This document shows positions 50,542 to 62,818 of a stretch of DNA of 64,000 nucleotides, piece after piece; the stretch's first letter is position 1; each line of letters starts with the position of its first letter. The DNA lies in the NCBI GenBank assembly GCA_023333565.1, contig JAJKFH010002273.1, forward strand, positions 248,001-312,000, read 5' to 3'. The notes below the pieces were generated by a model that worked only from the letters and a program-made list of their open reading frames with translations, was not told the DNA's origin and ran no database searches. This DNA comes from Puffinus mauretanicus (Eukaryota > Chordata > Aves > Procellariiformes > Procellariidae). The position numbers were made by a program, and so were the translations under genes.

Positions 50542-52793
50542 GCTTTCAGCCTTCTCATGGCTGTTCTTCAGAGCCAGCTGTTAGCACTCTCTCCATTTCT
50601 TGATGTAGAGGGCAACCCCTCCGCCCCTCCTTCTCGCCTGTCCTTTCTGAACAGCTTGTAGCCATCGATAGCCACATTCAATAACAGTAACAGCACTACT
50701 TTAAAAAATCTAAAGATTTTGTGTGTAGTTTTGACTTCGTATAACCCCTTCTTTGAGCAAGTGAATCCCAAAGTATATAAAAGATGTGTCGGTTTAAGAC
50801 TAGTTTTCAGCATTTTTTCTCAGAGCTGAAGTTCTGACTTTATGTACGTGAAACTCTGTGAGCCCAAAATTACAGTTAGTTAATCACAGGTAGAATTAAC
50901 AGCTGCTGAACACTGAAGTATGAACAGTTAAAATGCAAAACCTGAAAGGTTTTGTACATAAGATTGTTATGTGTTTTTTAAACCACTGGGTTATGGGTAC
51001 CCTATTTGCGAGTAAAGTTGAATCATTATGAATGTGCCTCATACCAGTATAGTTATTTCCCTCTCAGTGTGGAAACGAGCTTGACTAATACAAGCTTCTT
51101 TGTAACAATTTCACAGCAACAAGAAAGTTGAGGAACCATTTTAATAATATAGGGGATTTGAAAGGCATAGCTTTTGCCAAGCATGCTTATGAAAAGAACA
51201 ACTTTATACAGAAGTTGCACTGAGACTTTTCCTATACATCAAATCAACCATGTATAGATGTAGAAAGAATTATTCAGATTCCCTAAGGAATTTAAGCATC
51301 TAATGGTTCTGATGAACACCAGTTGTGATTTTCAAGGATCTTTAACAAGTTAGGTACTTATTTCCCATTGGTTTTATCTATTTAGTTATTCTGGAGGGGA
51401 AAAAAAAAAAAGCTATTAGACTGTTCTGAGCAGATTTAGCTGCTTAGATACTCATTGAAATATTTGCCCTGGTTACAGTTAGTGACCATTATTTGTTCTA
51501 AAGACTTAACAAAAATTGCTGTTAATGATTATACTAATGCAGTATTTTTTCTAGAAAAATATTTTTCCAAAGTAGTAGTAATCTAAACTACAGCTCATAA
51601 AAGATCGATTTATATGGTTTAAGGACCATATTGCAATTATGCAATCATATATGAATTTGATAATTTAACTAATGAAAATATGCAATTAAAAACCTACAGA
51701 AGGGGTCATAAAAGGTGGGGGCTAGTCTGTGAAATTTGGACTAAAGTTTTCTATACTATTGAACAAAATAAATCAGTTTGAATATGATACTTTTATCTCC
51801 AGCATGGAGACTTTGAAAGTAAAAATGCTTTATTTCACACAGCGATTTAGCTCAGTTCAAAGACCCACACATTTAGGTTTCCTGCAGATCTCTACTGCAA
51901 CCAGAGACTGACAGATGAAATGACTCTTTTCGGTTTTGTTTTATTATCTGCCATAGTAGTCAGTTATACCTGATCATATAAAAACATATCATAATTTTAT
52001 TAAAGCCAATAATTTAATGTCAAGATGTTAACCTTTCCCCATATTATTATTTCCTTTTTTTAGTTTTCTGAGCATATGGTTCTTAACTGTTCCAGCTAAA
52101 ACCCTCATGTTTTGACTGCAGTTGCCCAGAATAAAATTGACATTTCTCATAAAGATTACATTCATTTTACCTTTTTGAAAAGCTTCTTGAACTTTAGAAC
52201 TGCCCTCAGCTTTCTGCAATAGATGATTGGTTTCACCTATTTTTATACTTTTCATTTCTACGTTTCAAGACTACAATTAAAAGTCAGTTTGTTTTAGCTT
52301 TTTACCAGTCAGAAGCAAACAGGTAACTCATAAAAGATGTGGAGTCAGTCTAATATATTTATAAACTGTGCAAAAAGCCTGGTATTTTCGTTCTATAGAA
52401 GAAGCCCAAGATTTTGATAGACTGGCAGAAAGAATTACCGATACTCTTTCTGTTGTTAAGCTTCGCTAGAGAGCTATAAATGTTAAAGAGAAGGTTAAAC
52501 GGAAGGTGAAAATTTGAGACCGTTTTTCAGCATGCTTTGTTTAAATTTGACAAAAACAATTTCTGCAGCCTATATTTGACTTTCATTTATAACAGTCAGA
52601 ATCCAGTCACTACTTTCACATCAAGGCTATGAAGACAGAAAATAAGGCAAAATTACGTATTATGTTAAGACCCAATTTGTAAATATCAAACTATCCATAT
52701 GGGTTCCTTTCCTGTCAGTCCTTTTATCTGTAATTTACTCCTCATTCATACTTTCGGACTACTCTGTATTTTCCAATTTCAATTAGCAGAGCT

Positions 52794-52837
52794 TTTCAAT
52801 TTAACAACTTAAATTAAACTTTCAATTTAACAACTTA
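52794..52837. repeat. 18-base direct repeat, period 26
   Basis: TTTCAATTTAACAACTTA occurs identically at 52794-52811 and 52820-52837. It looks like a local duplication. Confidence 0.85.
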
Positions 52838-53379
52838 CTGCAATAAATTTTGTTAGATGTAAGAAAAGCAGTTTGCTTGACTAAAAGGCTCCAACTGTTA
52901 AGAAAACGAGAACCTGCCAATATTTTATGATACTGGCTACAATTCAATAGCTACTTATATAGAATATAGTCAAGCCTGTTACACAATACTTCCAGTATTT
53001 TTCTTATACATATACTCATAATCATGAATGCTATGGGTACATAAGCCTCACTCGGTAGTCATAATCTACTCTAAATAAGGCAAGACGATACTTTAAAACC
53101 CACAGAGAATCATATTTAACATTTTTATCCTCCCAAGGCTATGCTGAGAACAGAAATTAGTGCATGTTCTCAGAAAAATTGCATTAAAGTAAATGGGATC
53201 TTGAATAAAAAAATATTATTTAAGTTATAAAATGTTCTACTTGAAAATGTTTAATCCAAATGACTTATTTTTAGCACTGCCAAGAGCAGTATGCAGTATG
53301 TCTGCAATTACATTACTGAATTTCTGTTTAAAGCTGAATAAAAGGCATCTGCACTACTGCTTTTATAGAGATTACATCT

Positions 53380-53420
53380 ATATGTGTATATATATATGTA
53401 TGCATATGTGTATCTGTATG
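53380..53420. repeat. TA/TG microsatellite-like run
   Basis: Alternating TATATGTG, TATATATA and TGTATC-type units make an imperfect purine-pyrimidine alternating run. Confidence 0.75.
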
Positions 53421-56292
53421 GTATTCTCATTTTGATACACAGGAGTTTATATGCATAAGCATGGACATAAGAAGTAGGACTTGCATCAGTATTTAAGAAG
53501 ATGAGAATATGCCAGTTATTTCCAGCAGAAGGTAACAGACTGACATGAGAGATGTGATTGACAGCTGATACATAGGATCTGTGGCATGGAGCATGCCAAA
53601 TGTGCCAGCCACATGGCACAATGGGCACTCAGAACTACAGCATTCACCACACCATGCTTACAACAATAGAGGTATCTCTTAATACAAAAACCAGAAATTT
53701 ATTTAGTTCCGCAGATGCTGTTGTGTTGCAAAACTTTTAATGGCTCCCTTGTACAAGTTGAAATATACATTTATGAGTAGTAAAATTTTGTTTAACTGAC
53801 ATCTCTGTTACAACAGAGAAGTCTGGTAAGAAAATGCGAGGGTATACAAACCAAATATATATAGAGAGAATGACTGCTCTTTCTTAGTATATGTAGGAGA
53901 CTTGTTAAAAACAGACAGCTGTATCTTAATTTCCATTATGCTAAGACCCTTCTATGGTCTATGTCAAAGTGAGGGAACCTTAGCAATGGCCTACAAAAAA
54001 CTTCTTGTGCAATAAGCTTCCCACTCAGCAAAGTGCATAATGATGGGGTTTGTTTGTCGGGGATTCCTCCTCTGCCCCATGTGATGTCCTAGGAGAGACC
54101 GGGGTGCTAGCTAGCATGTGCCACAGTGTGGCTACTCTCTTTTGCCAAGCTAGAAGAGCCAAGGTTCTTAAGAAGCCCAAGAGCTAGACATGGCACGAAA
54201 ACCCATATGAAAATGTTCTAATATAAGCACTATAGAAGATTCTATATGACCTCAGTGCATGTGAAGTATAGAAATGTTTTGAAGTCAGCTGAAACCCTTT
54301 TTTTAGTGGGTAGAATAAACTAAAATAACATTGACCGCAACAATATTTTTTTTCCCTTAACAAAAATATAGGGTTTTTTTCCCATACTACCCATGGGTTT
54401 TTTTCAGGATTTTATATCAGGTTTTCACTGAAAAATAAAAAGATGCCTTTTTTAGCAATTTAAAAGACTTCTCTTCCAGTACATGGTAATAACAACAAGA
54501 GAAATAGCATAGGTACAGGGAATTTAACAGCCTTTATTTTTTGTAGTAAGATACGTAAAGCAAAAGAACTAAAGCTCTGCTTTTGCCTCGTTGGCATGGA
54601 TGAACTTTCACAAACACAAAAGAAGATAGGGCTAAGCCAAAGAAGAGTATACAATGAACAGGAGCAGGGCCAGTTCAAGGTTGAAATAGGGTTATCTCAC
54701 AAGTTCGATACAAAACCATTTGAAATCAGTGGCATAATTTTTACGAAGTTGTATATTTCATGAATTAAATATTGTTTCAAAAGTGGTCATTATTGGTGAG
54801 CAGTACAAAAGGAAAAAATAAAATACAAGAAACTTGTAATAGGTATATTTAGTGTATTGCATATACATATTCTGTCCTAAGTAATACTACTGAATGCAAA
54901 CCAGTGCAGAATGTGGTCCTCTGGTTCCATTTTCTGGGAATTAGAGCCCTGTTTAGGTCAGTTTAGATACATTAAATTTTTGCAGCATGTGGCCTTCTAA
55001 CCTGCCAAGATCCTAGCTGACACTTAATAAATGAATATCTGAATATCTTGTTCTGAGCTGCTTCACGGAAGAATTTCAGCATCATTCATTACTATGCATA
55101 TTACCCAAAATAGTTCTGGAAATAGATGTTGATCACTTGAGAAAAGTGTTTTTTAACTGCTAACAATACTAAGGCAATTTCAATAGCTAAATTTCATCAA
55201 ATGTTACCATACATTTGCTTCTATAGAATTCATTTTAATTTCTTATCACCAGTCATCTCAGTCATTTTCCAGAAAAAATTATTTTCTTAGATTACGTATT
55301 TAAAGCTTTGCAAAGAATTGCGGCAAATATCTGCAACATAAATAACTTAATGGTCATAAGTTCTATAATTAGATTAACTTTTTTTTTTCCTTCATTGTGT
55401 TCTTGTTCAGGCACACTGAACCATCTTTAGGGCATTAAGTTTCTTAGATTGGTTCATGTTGTGTTGTTTCAGTGTTCATTTTAATTTTATCACTCATTTG
55501 AGGCAGGATAAAAAAAGTTGAGGTGAAAGTGGCTATACAATACATTGGTTCCTTGCTTTCCAGTTTGTCTCTACCTCTTGAAAGAATTATGAGAGTGTAC
55601 ACACAAAATCTACATACTGTTTTCCAGCCCAGAAATTCTACTCATCAATTAAATTGTCTTTACTGGTTTCTACAGGTTATTGTTTATTGTTCTGGTACTG
55701 TTTTAATTGATTTAATGCACAAAATGTCCAGGGCATTGGACAAAAAGCCAAGATTTTTTGGCTTTAAGCAAGCTAGACGTCATAGCAGATTAGGAAAGGA
55801 CAGGGGACCTTTACATACCAACAAATGACTCGGGCAGCACAGATAGCTTGTCTGCTTATTAGTCATTCTCTGACAAGTCAGAGGTCAAAATGCGAACAAT
55901 TTTAAGTGAGGATTTGGACTCTTTATTCAAGATAAATTCAACAACAACTTCAATATTTCCCTTAAAATGCTGCAAACATACTTTTTAAAATTATTATTTA
56001 ACAAAACTGAGAAATGTGGCAAGGATAAATGAAAGATGTGATATTGGAAGCAATCACTGTGACTGGCTAGCATCATGTAAATTTGTTATTCATAAGAACA
56101 ATGGCTGTAGAAAATTGTGTGGTTTTACCTTTCTTTTACTTAATCAGGTAGCCAATATTTGATACCTTTTTATTTCCATTAGGAAAATTCCATATGGATC
56201 AGTTATCTTCTGATATAAATGAGTTTAATTTACAAAAATGCAGAGGAAGCTGAACATAGCAGGAACAAAATTCAGGCTTTTCCATTGAATTG

Positions 56293-56663
56293 TCTGTTCC
56301 AGAAGCAGGGTCCTCCATGGGTGCAGTGTGGGTATCTGCTCCAGCATGGTCCTCTCCACAGGCTGCTCCTGTGGAGCACCTGGAGCATCTCTTCCCTCTC
56401 CTTCTTCTCTTACCATGGTGTTCACAGGGTTGTTTCTCACACTATTTTTGTTCCTTTTTCTCTCTATCCAGCATTTTCTCCCCTTCCTTAACTATGTTTT
56501 CCCAGAGGTGCCACCAGTTTGGCTGATGGGCTGAGCTGTGTCCTGTGGTGGGTCCATTGTGGAGCTGGCTGTGTCCAGGACAGGGCAGCCCCTGGACTCT
56601 TCTCACAGAGGCCACCCCTGCAGCCCTCCTGCTGCCAACACCTTGACACTGACACCCAATACA
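56293..56663 (-). mobile_element. LTR fragment of the second ERVL-like family (U3 part)
   Basis: The high-coordinate end gives, on the minus strand, TGTATTGGGTGTCAGTG, the expected start of the LTR. The fragment includes the same blocks as the copy at 34.65 kb: GGACTCTTCT with the bases beyond it, TTGTGGAGCTGGCTGTGTCC, and GCACCTGGAGCA. It stops at about 56293, so the R/U5 part with the polyadenylation signal is missing. The two copies thus overlap in the middle and lack opposite ends. The several short frames here (for example 56219-56491 and 56519-56764) are not genes. Confidence 0.8.
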
Positions 56664-57657
56664 TCTGTACATCATTCCTCTTTTCTTGTAGCACTTTTAA
56701 ATTTTTTAAAATAGGGCTAGATTCCCCACTTCAAATCTCATATTTATTTGCAATCCATCAATAATTTAATTCAAAATTGAATCTCAGTGATTAAGCTGGA
56801 AATGTGCTCTCTGAAGCTTGTACTCGTGGGAGGTGTGGGATTTGCTTCACGTGTGGCAAGCTGTATGAGCTGCATAACATCATTTGCTATCCCTAACTGG
56901 TAGAGATAACTCCTTATTCTCCTTACTCTGGAAAAAAACCCAGATGCTTATAAGCCTTGTTATGCTCAGCTCTCATCACCACTATTTTAAGAGTAATGAG
57001 GTTTTTTATTTCTTTTGGTTTTTTTTTTTTTTTAATAAACCCAGCAACAACTGCCTCAACCTTTGGTATCCATGAACTCTTATGCTGGACAGACAGGAAT
57101 GAAAATTACATTGTCTTTGAGGATGCTGCATGTCATGCTCTGCTTACTGTTTTTATTCAGCTACTGTTTAATAAGTAGCTAGTGATAATAAATGTTATTT
57201 ACTTCTCCGCCCTAAGCCATCAGGTATTTATCGAACTGAACTGTGTGCTGTGAGACTTAGTGATCTTATCTCATTATTTCTCTGAGTAATACTCTAGTGA
57301 CTGAGAGTTACGCTGTGCTGCCCTGCCACATGCCATGTGGCACCTGCCGGTAGAGGCAGCCCCGCTGCCCTCGGCGGCTCCTCAGCGAGTATGGAACTGG
57401 GCAGGGAGGGGGGCAGGTCCTGGACACATTAAGAATAGTATTCCACTGCTATGCACCCTGTGAATAAAGTTTAATGAGAGTTACAGCAGAGTAACGTCAC
57501 CCCTCATACAGGCGAGGAAGAACTTCGCCTCGACTTGGGGTTCGGAGCTGCCACCGCCTCCGAAGGCAGGAAGATGCGCCCTGTCTCTTAAAGGTGAAGG
57601 AAGTGGTGTCTCAGCTTTATGCAGTGTATCTGGTTTTTTTGGAAATACATAGTTAAA
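56664..57657. other. Gene-free stretch with a GC-rich patch
   Basis: No gene is supported. A T-run lies at about 57018-57033, the 19-bp palindrome at 57324-57342, and GC-rich sequence from about 57320 to 57590. The cause of the GC enrichment is unknown. Confidence 0.5.
57324..57342. repeat. Perfect 19-bp palindrome
   Basis: TGCCACATG, a central C, then CATGTGGCA form an exact inverted repeat with a one-base centre, inside a GC-rich patch. It contains the E-box-like CACATG/CATGTG half-sites. No function is demonstrated. Confidence 0.7.
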
Positions 57658-57765
57658 ATCTCCATTTTACAGGTGGGATTTTGAGTAACAGAGAGAGTAA
57701 ATGATTTGTGCAAAGTCACATAGCTGAAACAAGGAATTGCATCTGGATTTTTGAAAAATTAAGCC
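57658..57765 (-). mobile_element. MIR-like (or L2 3'-end) ancient repeat scrap
   Basis: The plus strand reads CTCCATTTTACAGGTGGG, then ACAGAGAGAGTAAATGATTTG, CAAAGTCACATAGCTGAAAC and GGAATTGCATCTGGATTT. This is the antisense of the MIR core region, whose sense is ATCTGTAAAATGG..., CTTAACCTCTCTGTG, GCTGTGTGACCTTGG. The resemblance is clear over about 100 bases despite age. MIR elements predate the split of mammals and reptiles. Orientation is minus relative to the MIR consensus. Confidence 0.7.
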
Positions 57766-57781
57766 AGGATCTTTTCTGTGA

Positions 57782-57803
57782 TTTTTTTTTTAAAAAAAAA
57801 AAA
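57782..57803. repeat. T10A12 tract
   Basis: Ten T are followed directly by twelve A, a self-complementary homopolymer junction just beyond the MIR-like repeat. Confidence 0.9.
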
Positions 57804-58739
57804 CCCTAAAAATGCATTGTTGTTGCAAATGAGGATGATTATTACAAACCCATCCATTTTTGGACTTCACTTCCATGGTTATTAAAATGACCTAACACAG
57901 GCTTAGTCAGTCATTAAAATGTATATTTTTATTTGAATTTGTGTTTAGGTAGGACAAAGTTCAGTAGTGTTTGTTCCCTGAAGTTTGACCTGGACTTGTT
58001 TCTGATTTACAGACACTGATATTTAAGCAATTTAAAAGCTGACGTTGTTTATATATGTTGGATGCTAATAATTCTGTTCTATTGTATAAATATATATTTA
58101 CACTGGGGAATCCTTATGAAGCTGAGTTAAAGCCAAATGTAAACATCAGGGTTAATTTCTGCACATTTTCAAGCACATATCAGAAGGGAAGAGTAAAATT
58201 GGTCATTATGAGTACATAGTGATGAAAAATGGCTAGACACAATAAAGGATAATTTCTTTGGTTTCCAGAGCATAATGGAGTATGAATCATATTTAAAATT
58301 AATGGCTGAGAAGACAGATCATGATTTGAATGTCATCAGTAGCTATTTTACTCCTCCCTAGAGCAGCAACAAGCCTTTTATGAGAGATGAGTTCCTGCAA
58401 ACAAGCCCTTCTAAGCTATCTGAAGGTTTCTCATTTATAACAGAGCTTTAGAAAATGTTTTATTTTTACCTTGTTCAGTGTTTGGAGTAGGGGGAGCAGA
58501 CTGGGAACACCGCCTCACTGTCCAGCAAGTAACATGCAGTTTTTCGTTTGCAAGTAGTTTTTTCAATATAACTTTTTTGGGGGGTAATGTTGGCAGCGCA
58601 TGTCCTCATTTTCAGATGGTGTGTAGTCTTCCTTTATCCATTTGTACTTCTGAAATAAATTTGAAATTACTTCGGCGACTTCTGGTATTTTCACTTTTGG
58701 ACAGTGCTGCACCCCTGAGCCTTCATTTGAAGCACTGCA

Positions 58740-58930
58740 CCGGCACTGATGTTCAACAGCCTTGAAGACTGCTGTCACATTCCCACCCCTTGCCGACGTG
58801 CCCGTCGGTGTCCGTGCGTCAGGCCGCTGCGGGGCTCGTGCCCGGGCGCATCCCGCCTCGCCTGCGAGGGCTGCCCTCAGACACGCGCCTCGCTGCCTGC
58901 TCTGCGGGGCCTTCTGCCAACCACCCAAAC
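58740..58930. other. CpG-rich patch
   Basis: Dense CpG and GC content, with frequent CGTGC, GCGTC and CCGCTGCGG units, inside AT-rich DNA. It may be a small orphan CpG island or a GC-rich unrecognised repeat. No TATA, initiator or exon structure could be shown. Confidence 0.4.
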
Positions 58931-60388
58931 CTGACCTGTCTGCCCTGGATATGCCCTAAAGCCTACGACCAACAGCAGGGCAGAGCCTAACCTGACTGCT
59001 TATTAAAACATCACTCTGTTGAGCATTTCTTAATCTGTGTATTCTTGCATACAGGGAATACATTACAATGCCACTTGTTCAAAAATAGCACATTTGGCCA
59101 GGGTGGCTTCTGCTCATTAGTGGGAAAGGAAAAGGAGAGGAAAAAGGCAATACACGGTATCTGTCTGTGGAAAAAAACGGTGCTTGCCCTCAGCATTTTA
59201 CTCACAAAATAAATGGACCTTAGAGTATGTGCCAGTACTCATTTTGATCATTGGAGAAATAGCACAGTGGAGGGGGACATGCTGTTGTTTCTTTTTAAGT
59301 GAACCTTTAAGTTCTGTTACTGTGTACACGTCGTAGGCAATAAGTAAAGGTAACTAGTCAACAATGAGTCTTTTTCCGGAAGAAGGCATCCTGATGTTTT
59401 TGATAGTCAAAGGTATCGAGCAGCAATGAAAGAAGAAAATCTGGGGATTTTTGGCTTTTATGTATACCTAAAGTAATTCATGCTTTTTGATTTTCAGCCA
59501 ACAGTCCTTCATGAAAGTCCTTCAACTGAAAGTTGAAGTCTGCTGTTGGAAATAAAACTTTTAATAAAAGATGAAGTATGCCTTTTGTTTTAAAGGACTG
59601 TAGGTAAGACCTTTCCTGACATTCAAACTTCGTGTTTACTAAAGCTGTTAGGTACTTTCAGTTCACAGGCTGTCCTTAAGCTGTTGGAGTTATTATAGTG
59701 GTGTATTACCTTTCATTCTTCTCACCAAATCTCTCATGGCTCATTTACCGTGCACGATGATATTCTGTGAGACTGTTTTCATTTTTCAGTAACTTATATC
59801 ACAGAGTATCCCAGATTTAGCCACAACTCTATTTCACTGGCAGGCTCCTCTCTCTTCTTTTTGGAATTGCCTCCTGAAGGGAGCAAAGCACGGCCAGTTA
59901 GGATCTCGGTTTAAAGGGCCTGCCAAATTATGCTGTTTCAAATCGGCACAAAGGCAGGATCACAGGCTGAAAGCAGGCATTGGAATGGTTCATTCTTACA
60001 AACGGAGATAGACCAGAAGGGATACTTTCATGCATAATACCTAAAATAATAGTCTGACTTCTGGTTTAGGGCGTCATTCTTCATGCTACACTGTCCTATT
60101 TATAGTCTTGTAATGTCAGAAAAACACTTTCTATTGTATTTAGGTTCTCCTATTCTTTGGCAATATCTAGAAAGATACAGAAGCTATTCTGCTAAAGGTA
60201 GGTGAAATTTTGTTGAAAAATGTTTCCCTTCACATCATTACAGTATATTGTTTTGCAGGAGCTGAAATGGGCACAGTGAAAGTTAAGGACTCTAATGATC
60301 TGTAGCCTGGCAACTACAACAGTGGCCTGAGATTTGGAAGACACATACATGCTCAAGTTCTTGCTCTGGTAAAAATATTCCTGGGGAG

Positions 60389-60450
60389 CTATATATATAT
60401 AGAGATGCATATACACATATATATATAAAATAACAACAACAACAGCAGCA
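60389..60450. repeat. TA then CAA/CAG simple repeats
   Basis: Two TATATATA runs with a spacer are followed by ACAACAACAACAGCAGCA. The region is low complexity and breaks up both minus-strand frames that cross it. Confidence 0.85.
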
Positions 60451-61745
60451 AAGTAAATTCATCTCTCTGCATGCTACTTTTGTACATCCTAGGAATGGTA
60501 TCCTGACCACCATGCGGGAGGATTCTGTCCTCCTAATGAATACTTTCTAAAACAAAAAAGAAAATATTTGAATACACACACCCCCCACCGATGTTTTGCA
60601 TAATTTCCTTATTGCAAAGAAACTTGACAAGCTTACTTCTTATTTCAGTGTAAGGAAAAGCTAAATGTGAAAACATTGGAATTTCAGAAATGTGATTGCA
60701 GTCTCTTGATCAGTCCTAAGGGGTCATTATCCATTCGCTCTACCGGATAGGGTTATGAACTATGTAGAGTAACTCTCTGCTCCTGATGATCCCTCAGTTA
60801 TCAAAGCACAAGGACTACGGGAAAGTACTTCTCTTTTTCATATATGCAAGATTGGAAGGGATGGTAATAGTGGGAAGTTCATGGGGACATGAATAAATGG
60901 AAGGAATCCCCTGGTGTGGGAAAACAACTAATGCAAGTCATAATCCAAGTACTCTAAACTGCTACTTCTTAAAATAGCTGTCTCTAGCCATTTCTCTGTT
61001 GCACTTCTCATTTTGTATAAGACGTACCTGGTACAGCATTGTGCTATGTAGGAGTGGATCCAATGGTTTAAAAAGGCAACACAAACGAAATATGAACAGC
61101 CAGTTTCAGTGCTCATAGAAATACATTAGAAAAACATTATACAGAAGCAATAATTTGAGATCCCAAACACGTTTTTTCCCCATTAACGATATTTTAAAAT
61201 GCAGAAAGCACTTCTGTGAAGCATGAAGGATGGTCAGGGTTAGCTAATGAGGCTGATAGGTACAATTGCTGCATGCTTGATCTGTCTTGGATCCTAATGC
61301 TCATTTGGACATGTCTTATTATTGTGTGGGTGTTAAATCTGTCCAAGCTCATAATCAATAGATATATGGTCATTCACAGTGTTTATGCCTCTATCTTAGA
61401 AAGCTGGAACAAAGTGATCAGGATGTAGTTTGCTAGGTTCATACAGAAAATTTCTCATAGAAAATCTGAGCAAACTAATTGCTGGCATTAACACGGGAGT
61501 CATATGAGCTGTGATAATGATACGGATAATGAAGCCCGCGCCTCTGGCCATCACTTTATCACCTACGGGGTCAGCAAAGAATTTATTCAACCCTGAGCTG
61601 CATTTTATAGTTGGCTATTTGTATCTGGGAAGATTTTGGTTCTCTATGGTAGCTTCAGATATCATTCATTGACTGTAAAATGGCCGAAGTGCATCAGAAG
61701 AAAGAATGGTGGGGACCTGCTGTCAAAGTGTGTTGGAAAACATAG

Positions 61746-62818
<1,073 letters not shown>

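Larger units (their letters stand above)
47964..50679 (-). mobile_element. Large 5'-truncated CR1 LINE, antisense
   Basis: This is the longest element in the window, about 2.7 kb. It covers most of ORF2 and the 3' UTR of a CR1 retrotransposon on the minus strand. The 3' end, at low coordinates, shows the TCATAGAATGGTTTGGGTTGG terminus in antisense. The ORF2 stop (TAG) is complementary to 48051-48053. The 5' end breaks off near 50679, inside the endonuclease domain just before an NVAIDGYKLF region. CR1 elements move by target-primed reverse transcription and are usually 5'-truncated, which explains the missing first part. Coding remnants occupy at least four reading frames, so it is inactive. 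Confidence 0.95.
50680..56292. other. Gene-free AT-rich stretch
   Basis: No gene or recognised transposon was found. Contents include a TA/TG simple repeat at 53380-53420, an 18-base direct repeat at 52794-52837 and several T-runs. Frames are short and overlap one another; the one at 53308-53628 is built partly on the simple repeat. Confidence 0.55.

Noticed and set aside
56219..56764. Cluster of overlapping frames
   Set aside because: They lie mostly in the LTR fragment, which is naturally stop-poor in several frames.
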